Assembly: GCF_040939455.1 (NCBI RefSeq)
Contig: NC_134109.1
Span: forward strand, 68,302,501 to 68,366,500
Direction of reading: 5' to 3'
DNA: 64,000 nt
From: Microcebus murinus
Taxonomy: Eukaryota > Chordata > Mammalia > Primates > Cheirogaleidae
Part shown: positions 24,840-37,357 of the stretch, in pieces
Position numbering within the stretch: position 1 is the first letter of the stretch
Layout: each line of letters begins with the position of its first letter
The notes under the pieces: generated by a model
Database searches by the model: none
The model's input: the letters and a program-made list of their open reading frames with translations, nothing else
Told to the model about the DNA's origin: nothing
Position numbers and translations under genes: made by a program

Positions 24840-27800
24840 TAGATCTCTCGCCTGAATATGGCTCAAGTCTGGTCTATGCATTGAACTGCTCTCAAGAAAT
24901 GACAGCCTGCTCCAGGCTGCCCTCTGCTGTCAATTCTGGTTTGCTTCCTCCTTTCCCCCACTGCCGGCTCTCCCTAAACCCCATGCTGGACAATTTCTTT
25001 GATACTTAACTTTCTGCCACAGACAATCTTCTCCCCCCATAAAGTGAACATATCTGACCTTTAGGAATTTCCTACCATCTCTAAGACAAACACTTTCACC
25101 AATCCCTGCCCAGAGACTACAGTGGAGAGTGGAGCACTAAGTGGAAAGGGGCTGACTCCAGGGACCCCGGTGGCCGGGCCCAGCCAGGAGCACCCTAGTG
25201 GGGGCACGCTTCTGCCACAGCCAGGCCTGTCTGCAACTCAGGAGTCTGTGATGCTCCTCTGATGCCCCTCAGCCTCACCCAGGCCCTGCCCTGGGCCCAG
25301 CACTGAGCTCAGTCAGCCTCCTTCCTCCCTGGCCTTCCCATACAGACCCCTGCTTTTCACCCTGGTGTCCCTAGCCACCAGCTCCTCCCTGCTAGCCCTG
25401 TTTGAGCCAGTCTTCTCTTTCTCATCTCCCAAGGCTGTGCATTTCTCATTTCTCAAGGCTGAGCAGATTCTTCTCTATTCTTTGGCCCAGCCAGACCTGG
25501 ACTGCCAGCCCACCTGATGCTGAAGGACCCAGCTCCACCTGCCACCTGGGCAGGGCTGGCTGAGGCCCCAGTTTAGCCAGGCATCCGCCTGGGGCTCAGG
25601 CATCTCCTCCTGTGCAGTCCCTCTGCAGCCTGGCCTGGCCTCAGTGCCCAGCCTCCCCCTGCTGGCAATGCAGGGTTATGGTGGCCTTGCACAAGAGGGC
25701 TCTGGGGCTGCTGGGCTGGAAGGACCCCTTTGCCACCCAAGTAGACAAATACCTGCTGATCTCACTCTCTTTGCGCAGGCACATAATATGTTCTTGTTCC
25801 TACTTTTAGAAAACCTACCGTGATGAGAAATTTCCTCTCAATTCTCCTAGTTCCCCTCCTTCCACCAGGAAAGACAGTGGCACAAATGGATCTATATTTG
25901 GAATCCACAAGAAATTCTGCTTGGAAAGTAATTAAATTCTCTGTAGTCTATCTGTAAATCACAGTGTCACATGCATGATCTGGTTTCATTCCAGAAGGGC
26001 AGTCTGTGAAATTGGAAGAAACTTAGAGACCCTCATGTCATGAGCTTTCTAATCTGTGCTCAGTGGAGTCTGTATCCAGAGGTACGAGGGGAAGAAGGAA
26101 GCAACTGGAATAGCCTTAGTTTTGCTAATTTTGCACATAGAAGACATGAATGTCAGTCTACAAACCTAAAAAAATGCTACAGTTCAAGTGCCAGACAGTT
26201 AATTGCGACCCAGGTGACCTTATTTAGGATCCTTATCCCCAAACAGTATCCCTAGGGAGATACCCCCCACCCCCATCAGACAGGACAGAACATAATAAAT
26301 TCACAATAGCTGGACAAACACTGCATCAAGTAGGACCAAAACTGGGCGAAGCAGCAACTTCCCCTAAAAAGAATAACAAACCACATGGATTCAATAAATA
26401 ACAAATCCAGTAGATTTGAAAACAAGAGGGAAAGCAAATACACTTATTTTTCACATAAGGCTGTTCCATTGTCCACCTGACAAGCCTTCCCTGGGGATCA
26501 CAACACTGGCAGTGGTATAGATGAAACAGGGGTTAACAGCATCTAGAGATGAGCAAGTGAGCAGCAGAGCATGCAGGAGCTGGGGGCAACCACACAGAAG
26601 ACATGTCGTGACACCAGAAAGTCAGCCCTGAAGAGCTCCACAGAGTCCCAGGATGTAAGCCAGACACAGCAGCAGAGTGACCTTAGTCCCAGGACATAAG
26701 GACAGCAACAGAGTGACCAAACATGCCCACCACCTGGGGCAGGAACCATGCCTAATGGGTCAGCGTTGCCTCTTACACCTGATAGAAATACTCGACACTG
26801 AGTATAAGATACATTAGGAAGGAAAAACATTGCCTTACAATGACTGGAGCACCATGAAGACTGGGCTGCTCTTGATACATCTTTCCTTAAAGTGATCTCC
26901 AAATAAGTTTACATTTATTTGTCTTTATTGATCTATGATTTTTATTTCTAGGACTTTATCCTATGTAAGATCTCAATTGTGTAAGTATATGTGTGTGCGT
27001 GTGTGTGACTATATGCGGGTGTGTGGGAGGGTTACTCATAAAAATGTTCATCACAGCATTATTTAATAATGGACACAAAACTGCAATCAGTATTAATGTC
27101 CAAAATAGGGAAATTATAAGGTACGGTGCATTTGCCTTATGCAGTATACGGCCCTTAGCATCTACCTTATCCACCCTGTACAAAACTAGGCCAAGTACAT
27201 TAAGAGGCAAGTTATTTTTTTAAAAAACCATACACAAATAAGTATTTGGGGGAAAGTAAAAGCTCACTAACTAATCAATGAAAAATTGAAATATTAGTAA
27301 TTTTTTGCTTATCTAAATGGAAAGGAGTTACAAAAATGATGACATTCAGATTCAGTATGGACATTGAGAAAATGATGTTTTCATAACTTACATACAAAGA
27401 TCCTTTAAAAAAAAAAGTCTTTGACCAAGCTATCAATCACACCAAGAACACTGAACAAGGTTATTCCTTGTAAAAGCCTTGTTACATAAGTAAAATCTTA
27501 GAAGTAATGCCAATGTCCAGCACTAATCTGGCCATTTGTTTTTAAAAGTGGCTTATTACGGAAAATTACAGAATCATTAAAGTTATGATACACAACTACA
27601 TTTTGTTACATGGACGAATATTCACCAGGTATGTCTAAGTAAAAGCACGTTATAGATTAATATATATTAAAATTAAATTTTTCCTTATACACATATTTTT
27701 CTTTTAGCTTTTGTTCTTCCTGGATATCCATTTTCCTAATTTTTTCACAACTTTTATGTATTATTTAATAAATTAAAAGTCTATTTAATAAATATGAATG

Positions 27801-27998
27801 AGATTCTAAAATGATCCTCAGTAATCGATTTTTAATAAAATGAGGGGAATATTTATTTTCAATAATTAAAATATAGGATTCAAAAGTAAATATATTGTGA
27901 TCACACCTCCTATGTAAAAATATACAAAAAAATCTAGATGAAAATACAACTCTGTTAACAATGATCAACTGGATGGTGTGATAAAGACTGACATATTT
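24840..27998. other. Intergenic, no gene seen
   Basis: No conserved coding signal. Bases about 26900-27230 (tttatcctatgtaaga, aaaatgttcatcacagcatt) resemble a decayed LINE 3' part and include a gt/tg run at about 26990-27028. Bases 27650-27970 are AT-rich. Confidence 0.45.
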
Positions 27999-28340
27999 AT
28001 TTGTCAGGCACAGTAGCTCAGACCTGTAATCTTAGCACTCTGGGAGGCCAAGGGACAAGGATCATTAGAGGTCAGAGGTTCCAGACTAGCCTGTGCAAGG
28101 GTTAGGCCCCACTTCTACTGAAAATAGAAAAAATTAACCAGGCAACTGAAAATATTAGAAAACATTAGCTGGGAGCAGTGATACATGCCTGTAGTCCCAG
28201 CTACTTGGGAGGCTGAGGCAAGAGGATCGCTTGAGCCCAGGAGTATCAGGTTGCTGTGAGCTACGCTAATGCCAAAGCACTTTAGTCTGGGCAATACAGT
28301 GAGACTCTGTTCAAAAAAAAAAAAAAAGAAAAAGAAAAGA
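27999..28340 (+). mobile_element. Diverged Alu-type SINE with 16-bp target duplication
   Basis: AAAGACTGACATATTT flanks it at 27983-27998 and 28341-28356. The body differs much from the other Alus in the window (for example a changed A-box and several small deletions), so it is probably older. Confidence 0.85.
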
Positions 28341-28429
28341 AAAGACTGACATATTTCTTCTATTATTTAATTTATTCAGTATTTTAAAGTTTACAATTAT
28401 TAAAATAACTTTATTTTTTAAAATATTCC

Positions 28430-29240
28430 AATGAAAAAGGCATCTATGAAATGCCTGAAAATGAATTCAAAATAATGATATTAAAGAAACTCAGTGACAC
28501 ACAAGAGAACATGCATAAACAATACAAACAAATCAGCAAAACAATTCATGATCTAAATGAGAAATTCAGCAAAGAGATAAATAGTATAACGAGAACAAAA
28601 CAGAAATCTTGGCACTAAAGAACTCAAAGAATGAAATAAAAAATACAGTTGAGATCTTTAACAATAGACTAGATCAAACATAAGAAAGACTTTCTGAACT
28701 CAACTACATGACTTTTGAGACTTTTGAAATAACTCCGTGAGATAAAAAAAAAAAAAATGAATGAAAAAAGCCTATGTGTGAGATACCTGAGAGCAACCAA
28801 GTATTTAAATTTTGGGTATTCCTGAAAAAGAAGAGATGGGCAAAGGCATAGAAAAACCTATCAAATGAAATAATAGCTGGAAACTTCCCAAGTCCTGCAA
28901 CACATATAGACATCCACATGCAAGAAGCTCAAAGATCCCCACATAGATTGAAAGAAAAAAAGTCTTCTTCAAGGGACATTATACTCAAAGTTTCAGAAGC
29001 CAAAGATACAGCAAATTCTAACACCAGTAAGAAAAAATTGTCTAGACACTTCTAAGGGAATCCTCATCACACTAATAGTAAATTTCTCAACAGAAACCTT
29101 ACAGGCCAGGAAAGAATGGGATGGTGAACTTAAAGTACTGAAGAAAAAATTAAAAACCTAGAAGTCAAGAATACTATACTAAGCAAAGCTAGTCTTTCAA
29201 AGTGAAAGAAATATAAAGTTTTCTTACCAAAAAGTTGGCC
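28430..29240 (+). mobile_element. Old LINE-1 fragment, ORF1 region
   Basis: Successive ORF1-like phrases (aaacaatacaaacaaatcag, aacagaaaccttacaggcca, actatactaagcaaagct) in the order expected for the coiled-coil and C-terminal parts of ORF1. Many stops and frame breaks. It ends about 220 bases before the CTSG exon 1 remnant. Confidence 0.65.
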
Positions 29241-29460
29241 CTTGTCCTCAAGGCTACATCAGAAAAATGACAGTAAGTATTTGGGGGAGGAGGAAAGAGA
29301 ATTTTTATTACTTTCCTGGAAAAGGACAAAAATGGCAGACCTTGTCTCAAAATCCAAATATCCTCAACATAGGCAGAAATATAGAGTTTTTAAAGGGAGG
29401 GTCCCTCAGTTCTAGGCGATTGTGGTTAATTACTCTAATTGTCCCATCTCTGCCACAGAC

Positions 29461-30383
29461 AAAGCCAGGGAACTCCTGCTTCTCTTGGCTTTTCTCCTGT
29501 CCCCTGGGGTTGAGGCAGGTAAGTGACTGTACCCACCCTCAGATGTCTGACCCCATCACATAGACTCTAGCCAGACTGCCTTGGCACATTCTAATTCTGT
29601 ATTGTTGAGCAAATAATTTGAATTCATATTTCCTCCCTTTCCTCATTGATAAAATGGGAATGATGTTAGCACTGACCTTGTAGAGTTGCTATGAGAAGTA
29701 AATTAGTTAACGTGCATAAAATCTTGGAATTGCCCCAGCACATAGTAAGTACTACATAAAAGCACTCTATATAAATCCTTTCTGCAGCCCACGTGTCAGA
29801 GCCCAGAGGAAAGAATACAGCAATGACAGTCCCATCAGCTCATGTCTAGATTCTCACACTCCAGTCCCATGGAGTCTTCAGCTGGACTCAGAAGGATCTG
29901 GGAGGCTCCCTGAGGAAGAAAGTAGCAGGGACCCCAGGGGAGCCCTGTGCTCACAGCAGAGCATCTCTCCTCAGGCTGAAGCTGGCCTTGCCTGGAGCAA
30001 GGGTTGTTCTCCCCTTTTTGAGGCGAGAGGGAGCTGAGGCCTAGGATGGGGAACAGTCCTCCCCTCAGGCCAGCAGTGTTTCCTGTAGAAACCTGGCGCC
30101 CTCTCCCAGACCCCAGTGCTAAGCACCACTCCTCCCTCACGCCCCCCATCTTCCAGCCCTTCCGCAGCCCCCCACCTGACGCCCGCACTGTGTGCTCAGC
30201 GAGCACAGGGGTAAGTGCCCAATGCTCCCTTCCAGGGGAGATCATCGGGGGCCGGGAGGCCAGGCCCCACTCCCGCCCCTACATGGCGTACCTTCAGATC
30301 CAGTCTGCCGGAAGAACAAGCGTTTGTGGGGGGTTCCTGGTGCGAGAAGACTTTGTGCTGACGGCAGCTCACTGCTGGGGAAG
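29461..30383 (+). pseudogene. CTSG: Cathepsin G remnant, exons 1 and 2 only
   Basis: Exon 2 (30236-30383, 148 bp) is open and reads [20 protein letters not shown], then LQIQS and [16 protein letters not shown], closely like human cathepsin G ([18 protein letters not shown]). Splice sites are intact at both ends and His57 is present. Exon 1 (about 29461-29518) keeps the Leu-rich signal peptide and a good gtaag donor, but the ATG position is disrupted (aaagccaggg in place of atgcagcc). No exon 3, 4 or 5 is found before 37.3 kb; about 230 bases after exon 2 the sequence switches to spacer DNA like that downstream of the GZMB-like gene. Asp102 and Ser195 are therefore absent and it cannot encode a protease. 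An intact CTSG could exist outside the window. Confidence 0.85.
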
Positions 30384-30611
30384 GTGAGGAGCTCAGCAGG
30401 TTCCTGGGCAGCCAGGAACACAAGCCGGAGGAGCCCATGGGCGGAGCCATCCGAGAGCCGGGCTGTGGAAACGAAAGGGTGAAAGGGAGACGGAGCAGGT
30501 CTTTGTGGGAAGGAAGAGGCCAGTGCAAATGAGGAGAAAAGGGGCAAGAGCAGGAGATGGTGTAGATCAGGAATGCCTGCCAGGTAAACAGGAGGGGAGG
30601 CAACACCAGGG

Positions 30612-30677
30612 TTGAACAAAAATTACCATTGATATCATTTCCAAAACTTGGAAAAATATTTAAAGATCAATTACAAT
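30612..30677 (+). repeat. 66-bp third copy of the GZMB-like downstream spacer
   Basis: 'ttgaacaaaaattaccattg' onward matches 6098-6163 in unit A and about 43446-43511 in unit B with only a few changes. It begins abruptly in what should be CTSG intron 2, marking a rearrangement join. An Alu follows at nearly the same base as in unit A. Confidence 0.88.
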
Positions 30678-30680
30678 GCA

Positions 30681-30790
30681 GGCCATGCGCGGTGGCTCAC
30701 GCCTGTAATCCTAGCACTCTGGGAGGCCGAGGAGGGCGGATGGCTCTAGGTCAGAAGTTCGAAACCAGCCTGAGCAAGAGTGAGACCCCC
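30681..30790 (+). mobile_element. Truncated Alu-type SINE (left part only)
   Basis: It starts ggccatgcgcggtggctc and stops after gtgagaccccc, where it joins LINE-1 sequence. The missing right half shows a second break about 110 bases from the first. Confidence 0.85.
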
Positions 30791-30796
30791 GTCTAT

Positions 30797-32493
30797 ATAA
30801 CTTCAAGGTTGTGCCAGCCTTATAAAATGAGATTGGCCATGTTCCTTCTTTTTCTCTTTTCTGTAAGAGTTTGTAGAACAATAAAAGATTTTCCTCCTTG
30901 AATTTCAGTAGAAATCAATGGTGAAGTCATTTAGGTTGGTTCTCTATGTGGAAAATGTTTGAGGGCTGATGCAATTTCTTTGATTATTGTACTATTACTC
31001 AAGTTTGCAATTTTTCTTGAGTCATTGTTAGATGGTGATGTTCTTACTTTCTTTAAAATTTCAATATTATTACCATAAATGTTTTTATAATATTCCTGGC
31101 TTATCTTTTAATGTCCTGCAGCATTTATAAAATTATTCCATTTTTAGTTTCTGATATTAGACATATGTGCCTTCTCTTCCTTTCTTTAAATTTTCCCCAA
31201 ACTTTTGTCAATATTATTAGATTTTTCAAATAGTTAATTTTTGCTTTGTTAAGTCTCCCTATAGTATGTTTGCCTATTATTCCCTTAACTTTTGCTATCT
31301 CATATTATTTTTTATCCTCATTCATTGAGCTAATCTCACTTATTAATTTCTAACTTCTTGAGATATATGGTAAGCTCAATAATTTTGGTTTACCATGATA
31401 TATAAGTTTTGAGACTACAAAGTATCCTCGAACTGTTATAGCTGCATGTCACAACTTTTAATTAGTGCTGTTATTGTTATTATTCACTTCAAAACTTTCC
31501 ATGTTTCATAGATTTTATTTTGACTTATAGGTTATTTAAAAGTATATTTCCCTTTTTCTAATATTAGGAGGATTTTTCTAGTTATCATTTTATTATTGAT
31601 CTCTAATTTAATTATGTTATGGCCAGATAACATTTAAAAAATTCACATCTTTAAAATTTCTCAAGATTTGCTTTGTGGTCCAGTAAATGATCAATTTTGG
31701 CAAATGTTTTTAAGCAAACTTATAATTATGTGTTTTGCAGTGGGTGGGTGCAGAGGTCTGTAACTTTTAGGTCCAGTTTGTTAAGTGTACTGTTTAAATC
31801 ATCTTTATTCTGGTAATTCCTAAGACAATGATAGATTTTTTTATCTCCTTGAAGTTCCTTCCATTTTTGTTTTATATACTTTCTGGCCATGTAACTATAT
31901 ACATTAAAATTTCAAAGCATGCATCTTCCTATGAATTCAACTGTGTATCCTTCTGAAATAACCCTAATAGTCCTTACATATGGTTTTATCTTATGGTTGA
32001 TTTTATCTGGTATTATTATACCTATAATAGTTTTCTTTTGGTTAGGATAAATATGGTATATAGGATTCCTTTCTTTTACTTTCAACTTTTTAAACCTGTT
32101 CTACTAAGCACATATTTATGTTTTCTTTTCATAACTGATCTGATATTCTTTGACTTTTAATTGGAGCATTTAGAATGTTTACATTTAATACAGTTATTGA
32201 TATATTTTATTGAATCTACTCTTACTTTATGCTTTGTATTTGTCCCAAGTCTTCTATGTGGGGGTCGGTGGGGGGCATGTTGTTGTTTTAAGACTTTTTT
32301 TGAGGTGAAAAGTGCGTATCCTGTTTCAGTCTCCTTTAGATTGAAGCAGGATCCAACTTTTCACCCTCCTCTTAAGACTAGTTTGATGCCTCAGCCATGA
32401 AGGGAAAACGGTGCTGGCAGACGAATCTGTGCTTATGCACGCTCACCTGGGTTTTTCAAGGAGTAGCTAGACCCAGGGTTGAAAATATCATTG
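30797..32493 (-). mobile_element. Old LINE-1, antisense ORF2 portion
   Basis: Minus-strand ORF2 landmarks occur in order: tataaaatgagattggccat near 30820, atttgctttgtggtccagta near 31670, and a late stretch ggagcatttagaatgttta near 32163. Many stops. It has no counterpart in unit B within the window. Confidence 0.65.
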
Positions 32494-32499
32494 CTTTAA

Positions 32500-32951
32500 T
32501 GTTGGAGACTAAGACCCTCCACATCCCAACGACTTGTCCTACGCACACATGGGCCTCACCTGAAAATAGCCTAAGACGAAAATAGCACCCAGCCCTCCAG
32601 CTATAGTTCCGAGAAGAATGCATTCCATGAAGTGCTTGCTCCAGGGCATGCTACCTGCAATTGTTCCCGACCCCCTGCCAGGTTGGGGTTGAGTGATCAA
32701 TCACAAACAGCTTCGGATGCCATTGGGATGCTGATTGGGGCTGATTGGCCCACAGGCAAGCCTCATCATCCCCCCACTCTATTTTTCTGTTTCTACTTCC
32801 TTGTTTTCTGTATATAAAACCTACTAAAAATCCAAGTAAAGTAGACCTTGACAACCATTTGCTTGGTCTTGTTCCTCTCTCTCACCCATCTCTTTCAGGC
32901 ACGGTCCCCCTCGCCCCCCGCGAGTCACAAAAGGTCCCGCGGGCCGGGACA
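32500..32951 (+). mobile_element. Solo LTR, class II (betaretrovirus-type), 452 bp
   Basis: Begins TG (tgttggagac) and ends CA (gggaca), with a 6-bp target duplication CTTTAA at 32494-32499 and 32952-32957. It aligns along its whole length to the 5' LTR of the provirus at 59144, sharing ttgttcccgacc, gattggggctgatt, a TATA region (atataaaacctacta) and the end cacggtccccctcgcccc. It is a separate, diverged insertion that has lost its interior by LTR-LTR recombination. Confidence 0.92.
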
Positions 32952-32957
32952 CTTTAA

Positions 32958-35900
32958 GTGTTCTTTCACCATTACTTCACCATCCTCAAAGACACCAGGC
33001 TTTTCACCAGCATTTTTAGAGGAGTGGGTTCCTTAGCTCACAGCCTAAGATGATTCTCTTCCTGATTTCTATGTTGAGGCCAAGCTAAGGACCTATTTCG
33101 AAGAAGTCAGCCCTAGAGCCTTTAAAATAACCATTCTTTAAAGAATTATCTCCCCATTGGTCACCATTACTTCAAGAACAGTGGCTGCTAAAAAATACAA
33201 TAAAAATAAAAAATATAAAAAAATTAAAAAAAGATTTTTTTGAAAGAGATCATAGCAAAACTGAGAGGAAGGTACATCCACTGACCCCATTCATGCATAG
33301 CCTCTCTGATTTCCCCTTCACCCTATTCATGCTTAAAACAGATAATTCTGCTACCAAATGACAGCCTCAAATTATCTGAGAATAGCTATACTGACCTCTG
33401 CCCCAATTCACCTTCTCCCCACATGAGCCCACTGGGAGTCCATCCACAGTGAAGATGCTCTGCTCTGGGACACTTGGCAGGGCCCAGGGTGGGCACCCTC
33501 TTGTCACAAGGCTTTCCTACCCTTCTTATCTGTTATCATCTCTACAGGAACAAGAAAAATCCCTGATCTCCCTGCCCCTATAAGGACTGAAGCAAAACAG
33601 ATATCGGGATAGAAGGAATCTAAGTCAAAGGACATGAGCCCATGCTAATCCCACTGATTCCAGTTTCCATTATTTTCTTAGGAGTTATTGAGTGCCGTTT
33701 ATGACTGGGGTGCAGGTGTTTAAGATTCCCATCTCACACAGCCAAAGTCTTAGCACATGATGCCAAGGGATGCTGGATATCTGACTCCTCAAAGCCTTAT
33801 GGTTGGAGTTCAATGCCTTGGGAAATTAAGCATTGTCCAGCAATAGTCTTCCAGGAGGAGAAACCTGAAACAAGGGAATATAAAATATATCTAAATCTTC
33901 ACAATCATATATTGAGGTTTTGGCAAATGATTCAGCATAGAGAATATGGAGAGAATTATGTAGTCATTGGTCCCATGGTCACTCATCCTGCCATTGTACC
34001 CATCTTTCTATGGGTAAAATGCTCTCAGCAGATCAGCAGGTTTCTGCAATACCTGATTTTATGGAAAGTCCCAAAGGGCTGGCTGCAATGATCCAGATCT
34101 TCTGCTTTGTTTGTGTATATTTCCTGTGTTGTTCCCAATTTCTTGGACAGACACAGAGAAACTAAATAGCAAAGGGTGTCTGCACCTGAGAGATAATAAT
34201 ATTATTATTTAAAATTCACGGTTCAAAACCACAATTACTTTTCAACCAACCTAATATCATACCAAGACTGAAGGACACATAGGGGATGTGACATAGAGTC
34301 CTTAGGCCTGAAGGACTAACTAGAGTTTCATTTCCAAACGCAACTCCTTGTTAGTATACCTGACCTGAAGTTTGAGATAGAAGGAAAAAGAGAAATGTCC
34401 ATGAGTTTTGCAATAATATGTTGGAGGTTCTGGTAAATGACTCAGCAGCACCCCTCTTACTTACCCCAAAACTAACCCTTTGCCATATCTTGTGCAGATG
34501 TGGTAATAATGCACACAGCATGAGCCTCTGAGCAAGACAGTAAGAGATAGCCCTTCCTTCCAGAAGGCTAAGGGATGAAGTTAGGGCCCCATGGAAATAA
34601 AATGCTTTAGGAAAGGGACATAGCATTGGAGGGTTAAGTTCGAGGGATATAAAACTCTCCAGGTGGGGTCTTGAGAATGACCCAAGGTCACATCGAAGGT
34701 GACACCACAACCCAGAACATGGCTCCCTTTGGCTCACTCCCACCCAGAAATCCAGTCAACACCTATTTATTCTTCTAAGTCTGCATTGTTACACTTGCTC
34801 CCAGTTTGTGGGAGTGTGTACGCTGTTGTCACCCCAACCCACGTCACCTCTCCTCTCCTCTGCAGGCCTCTTTCTACCCACCCCAGACATTTACCCATGC
34901 CAGTGTTTCACTGAATTATCCCCAACCCAACATCCAGCCCTTGTTCTTCCCCATACTTTTTTTATTAGTGGTGATGGCTGGACAATGATTAGAGTAGGTG
35001 ACAAAAAATTTTTAAAGGATATTCTAGTGGATATCAAAACTTTGGGAGGCTAAGATATATATATATATGTCCTCTAAACATTTTTATCTACCCATCCTTA
35101 TTATTACAGAGGCAAAATGAAAGTACCACAATCCCCCGGTTCTATATAACCTAGGTTCTCCTTTACTGATGGGTTTTTTCCTCACAATTGTTCTTTATGT
35201 CATATAGACATCCCAGAAGTTCTGACTAGCGTCCCAATCCAGTAGGAACATAGAGATAACTCCTAACTGAGACACAAATTTCTTCTCCGAAATATCTGAG
35301 TCTCTGAGTCAATGAAATCAGCAAGTTCAGCTAGGACAAAATTTGGGCCCCTTATACCTATAGGTTCTGATTTTGCCATGGCTTAAATGAATGATCAGGC
35401 TCAGGGAAATCAAATTACAACAGCAGACTCAAATGCCACATCTAAGGGTGGGAATGTCCTATCATGGCCATGTTCTCTTTGACCTACATGGTCTGGCCCT
35501 GCCCACTTCCAGCAGGGACTAGATGTGGTTCCTTGAGAGGCTAATGTCTAAGGGGATTGTCTCTCAGGAACAAGGCATGAAACTCTCTTACATATTGAGA
35601 GAGAATGTCAGGGAAATAAAGAATAAAAGCAAAGGAAGTGTGTGATCTAAATAGACTTTTCCATCACTGCATGGTAGACACTGAGGTACCTTTTGCTCTA
35701 AGAGAAACAGAGCATATATCAGAGATAGAAACAAAACTTCTATTCTTCAGCACTCCTTGAACGTTTCCCTAGGATCCTTGAACAATGCAGGAGAGGATGA
35801 AGTTTGTAGAGCTCTGGCTAAGATCACAAGCTCTGGAATCAGATCCCTGCACTCCAACCCTGTGCCCCTTCACTCCTATACGCTGAGTGACGTGGCGACA

Positions 35901-37200
35901 AGGCCCTAACCTTCTCAGCCTCTTAGCTTTTTCATCTGTGAAATATAGGAAATATCAGTATGTGAAGCAGGGGTTGAAGTGAGGAACTGTGGTCAGCAAT
36001 CAATAAACATTACCTGCTACTGTAATGTTTGGTATTGTTTTCTCATTCATTCAACAAACTAATCATATCTGCTTTCCCACCTACGTTTTTTACAAATTTT
36101 TACTTAGACACAGATTCTTAAAATTACAAGTCCCACATGGTCATCATCATTTTTTAGTTTGGCTTCCCTTGTCGCTTTGGTCCCGTCTAGAAAGACAATT
36201 TAGTCTCTCCACTGAGCCTTTTTCTGGGTAGGGTTCTTTATGTAAAAGGCACTTGTATCCAGATAATCTTTCCTGCATGTCTGCCACCTCAGTAAGCTTT
36301 CTTCTCCTTTAAATTTTTATTACTGCGTCTACATATCAGGTGACTTTCCTACAAAACCTTGACTTTTGACCAGTTACTAAAGTTAAAACAAAACTTCTCC
36401 CAAATTCCCAACTCTCTCCATTCTCATCCTAATCAGCATCTTATGTCACAATTGTTAGGGGAACAGCCTAAGTCTTGAAGAACCAATTCAAGAGAGGGGA
36501 ACAAGAATGAAGGTGGTGGGAAAGGACAGGGCCTGAGATCTCAAGATTTTATGTTGTAATCTGTAATCTTTCCTTTCTGTGTAAGGAGCTGGTGCTTTCA
36601 AAAGTAACTAAAGCAAGGGAGTGAATGGTTAATAAAAGTTAAGAGGGAGGGTTTTGTTAAAAACATTGAGAAGAAAGGTAGACTCTGTCACACTGAGCAT
36701 TTGTAATTAAAGCAGAGATGTTCCAAATCCCCTAGGAAGGAAGCTATGATGATGAATGAGATGCCAGTTGGATCTAATACATAGTCACCATGCTCTGTTA
36801 GCTAGCTGTGCATGTTTGCTCTATCATGGTCCTGCCCAACCTGTGCCTTGTCAGAGTCTTCTCCACCAGAGGTCATCTCTCTAAGGAAAGGAGAAACATC
36901 TCCAACATCCTTGGTTCTAGCACAAGAGAAGGGCCCAAACACACACCTGCTAAAGAAATCATCTGTCATCCTTAGCAGCATGGCCATGGAGGCGCTGGTG
37001 GTTCTATCACCGGGAACCTAGGTTTCGGGGGTTCCACTACCTCTACTGGCCAATACCACATCCTACAGTCCCCACCCCATACACTGGGTTCCCTCTCTGG
37101 GCGGGAACCCAGGGTCACTCTGAGTCACCAGCTGTGGCTACTCCTCTGGTCACCACATATTTTCACAACTACCTAGAAGGCGTTATCAGGTAGAGGCAGT
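32958..37200. other. Intergenic, no gene seen
   Basis: No exon-like match to CTSG exons 3-5 or to CMA1 was found by eye. An A-rich simple stretch lies at 33190-33240 and a short (ta)n at about 35055-35070. Origin otherwise unknown. The right end is the upstream flank of the granzyme B-like copy 2. Confidence 0.45.
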
Positions 37201-37229
37201 GGGGTGAGGAGCTTTCATAGAAAACCTTC

Positions 37230-37357
37230 TGTGATGAAACACCACAAAACCAGAGATAACGTGGGGTCACTGAGCCCACCCCACCTCCTTCCTCTTGAGG
37301 GGGATAAAAAGGAGCAAGGAGGGCACACCAGCAGCTCCGACCTGGGCAGCCTTCCTG
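37230..37357 (+). promoter_or_regulatory. Promoter and 5' UTR of granzyme B-like copy 2
   Basis: A TATA-like ATAAAAA at 37304-37310 lies about 50 bases before the ATG. ACCACAAAAC at 37241-37250 matches the RUNX/core-binding-factor consensus, a factor class known to act on granzyme B promoters. The leader is cagcagctccgacctgggca and onward. Binding is inferred, not shown. Confidence 0.55.

Noticed and set aside
26985..27030. gt-rich run that might be a CRISPR-like or regulatory array
   Set aside because: It is an ordinary degenerate dinucleotide repeat; no spaced repeats exist, and CRISPR arrays are not expected in a primate genome.
32745..33036. Short open frames across the solo LTR 3' end
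   Set aside because: They lie on non-coding LTR sequence; similar frames recur in the proviral LTR only because the DNA is homologous.
30384..37300. Possible CTSG exons 3-5 or a CMA1 gene in the spacer
   Set aside because: No GDSGGP, DIMLL or VAGWG coding signature was found on either strand by reading.
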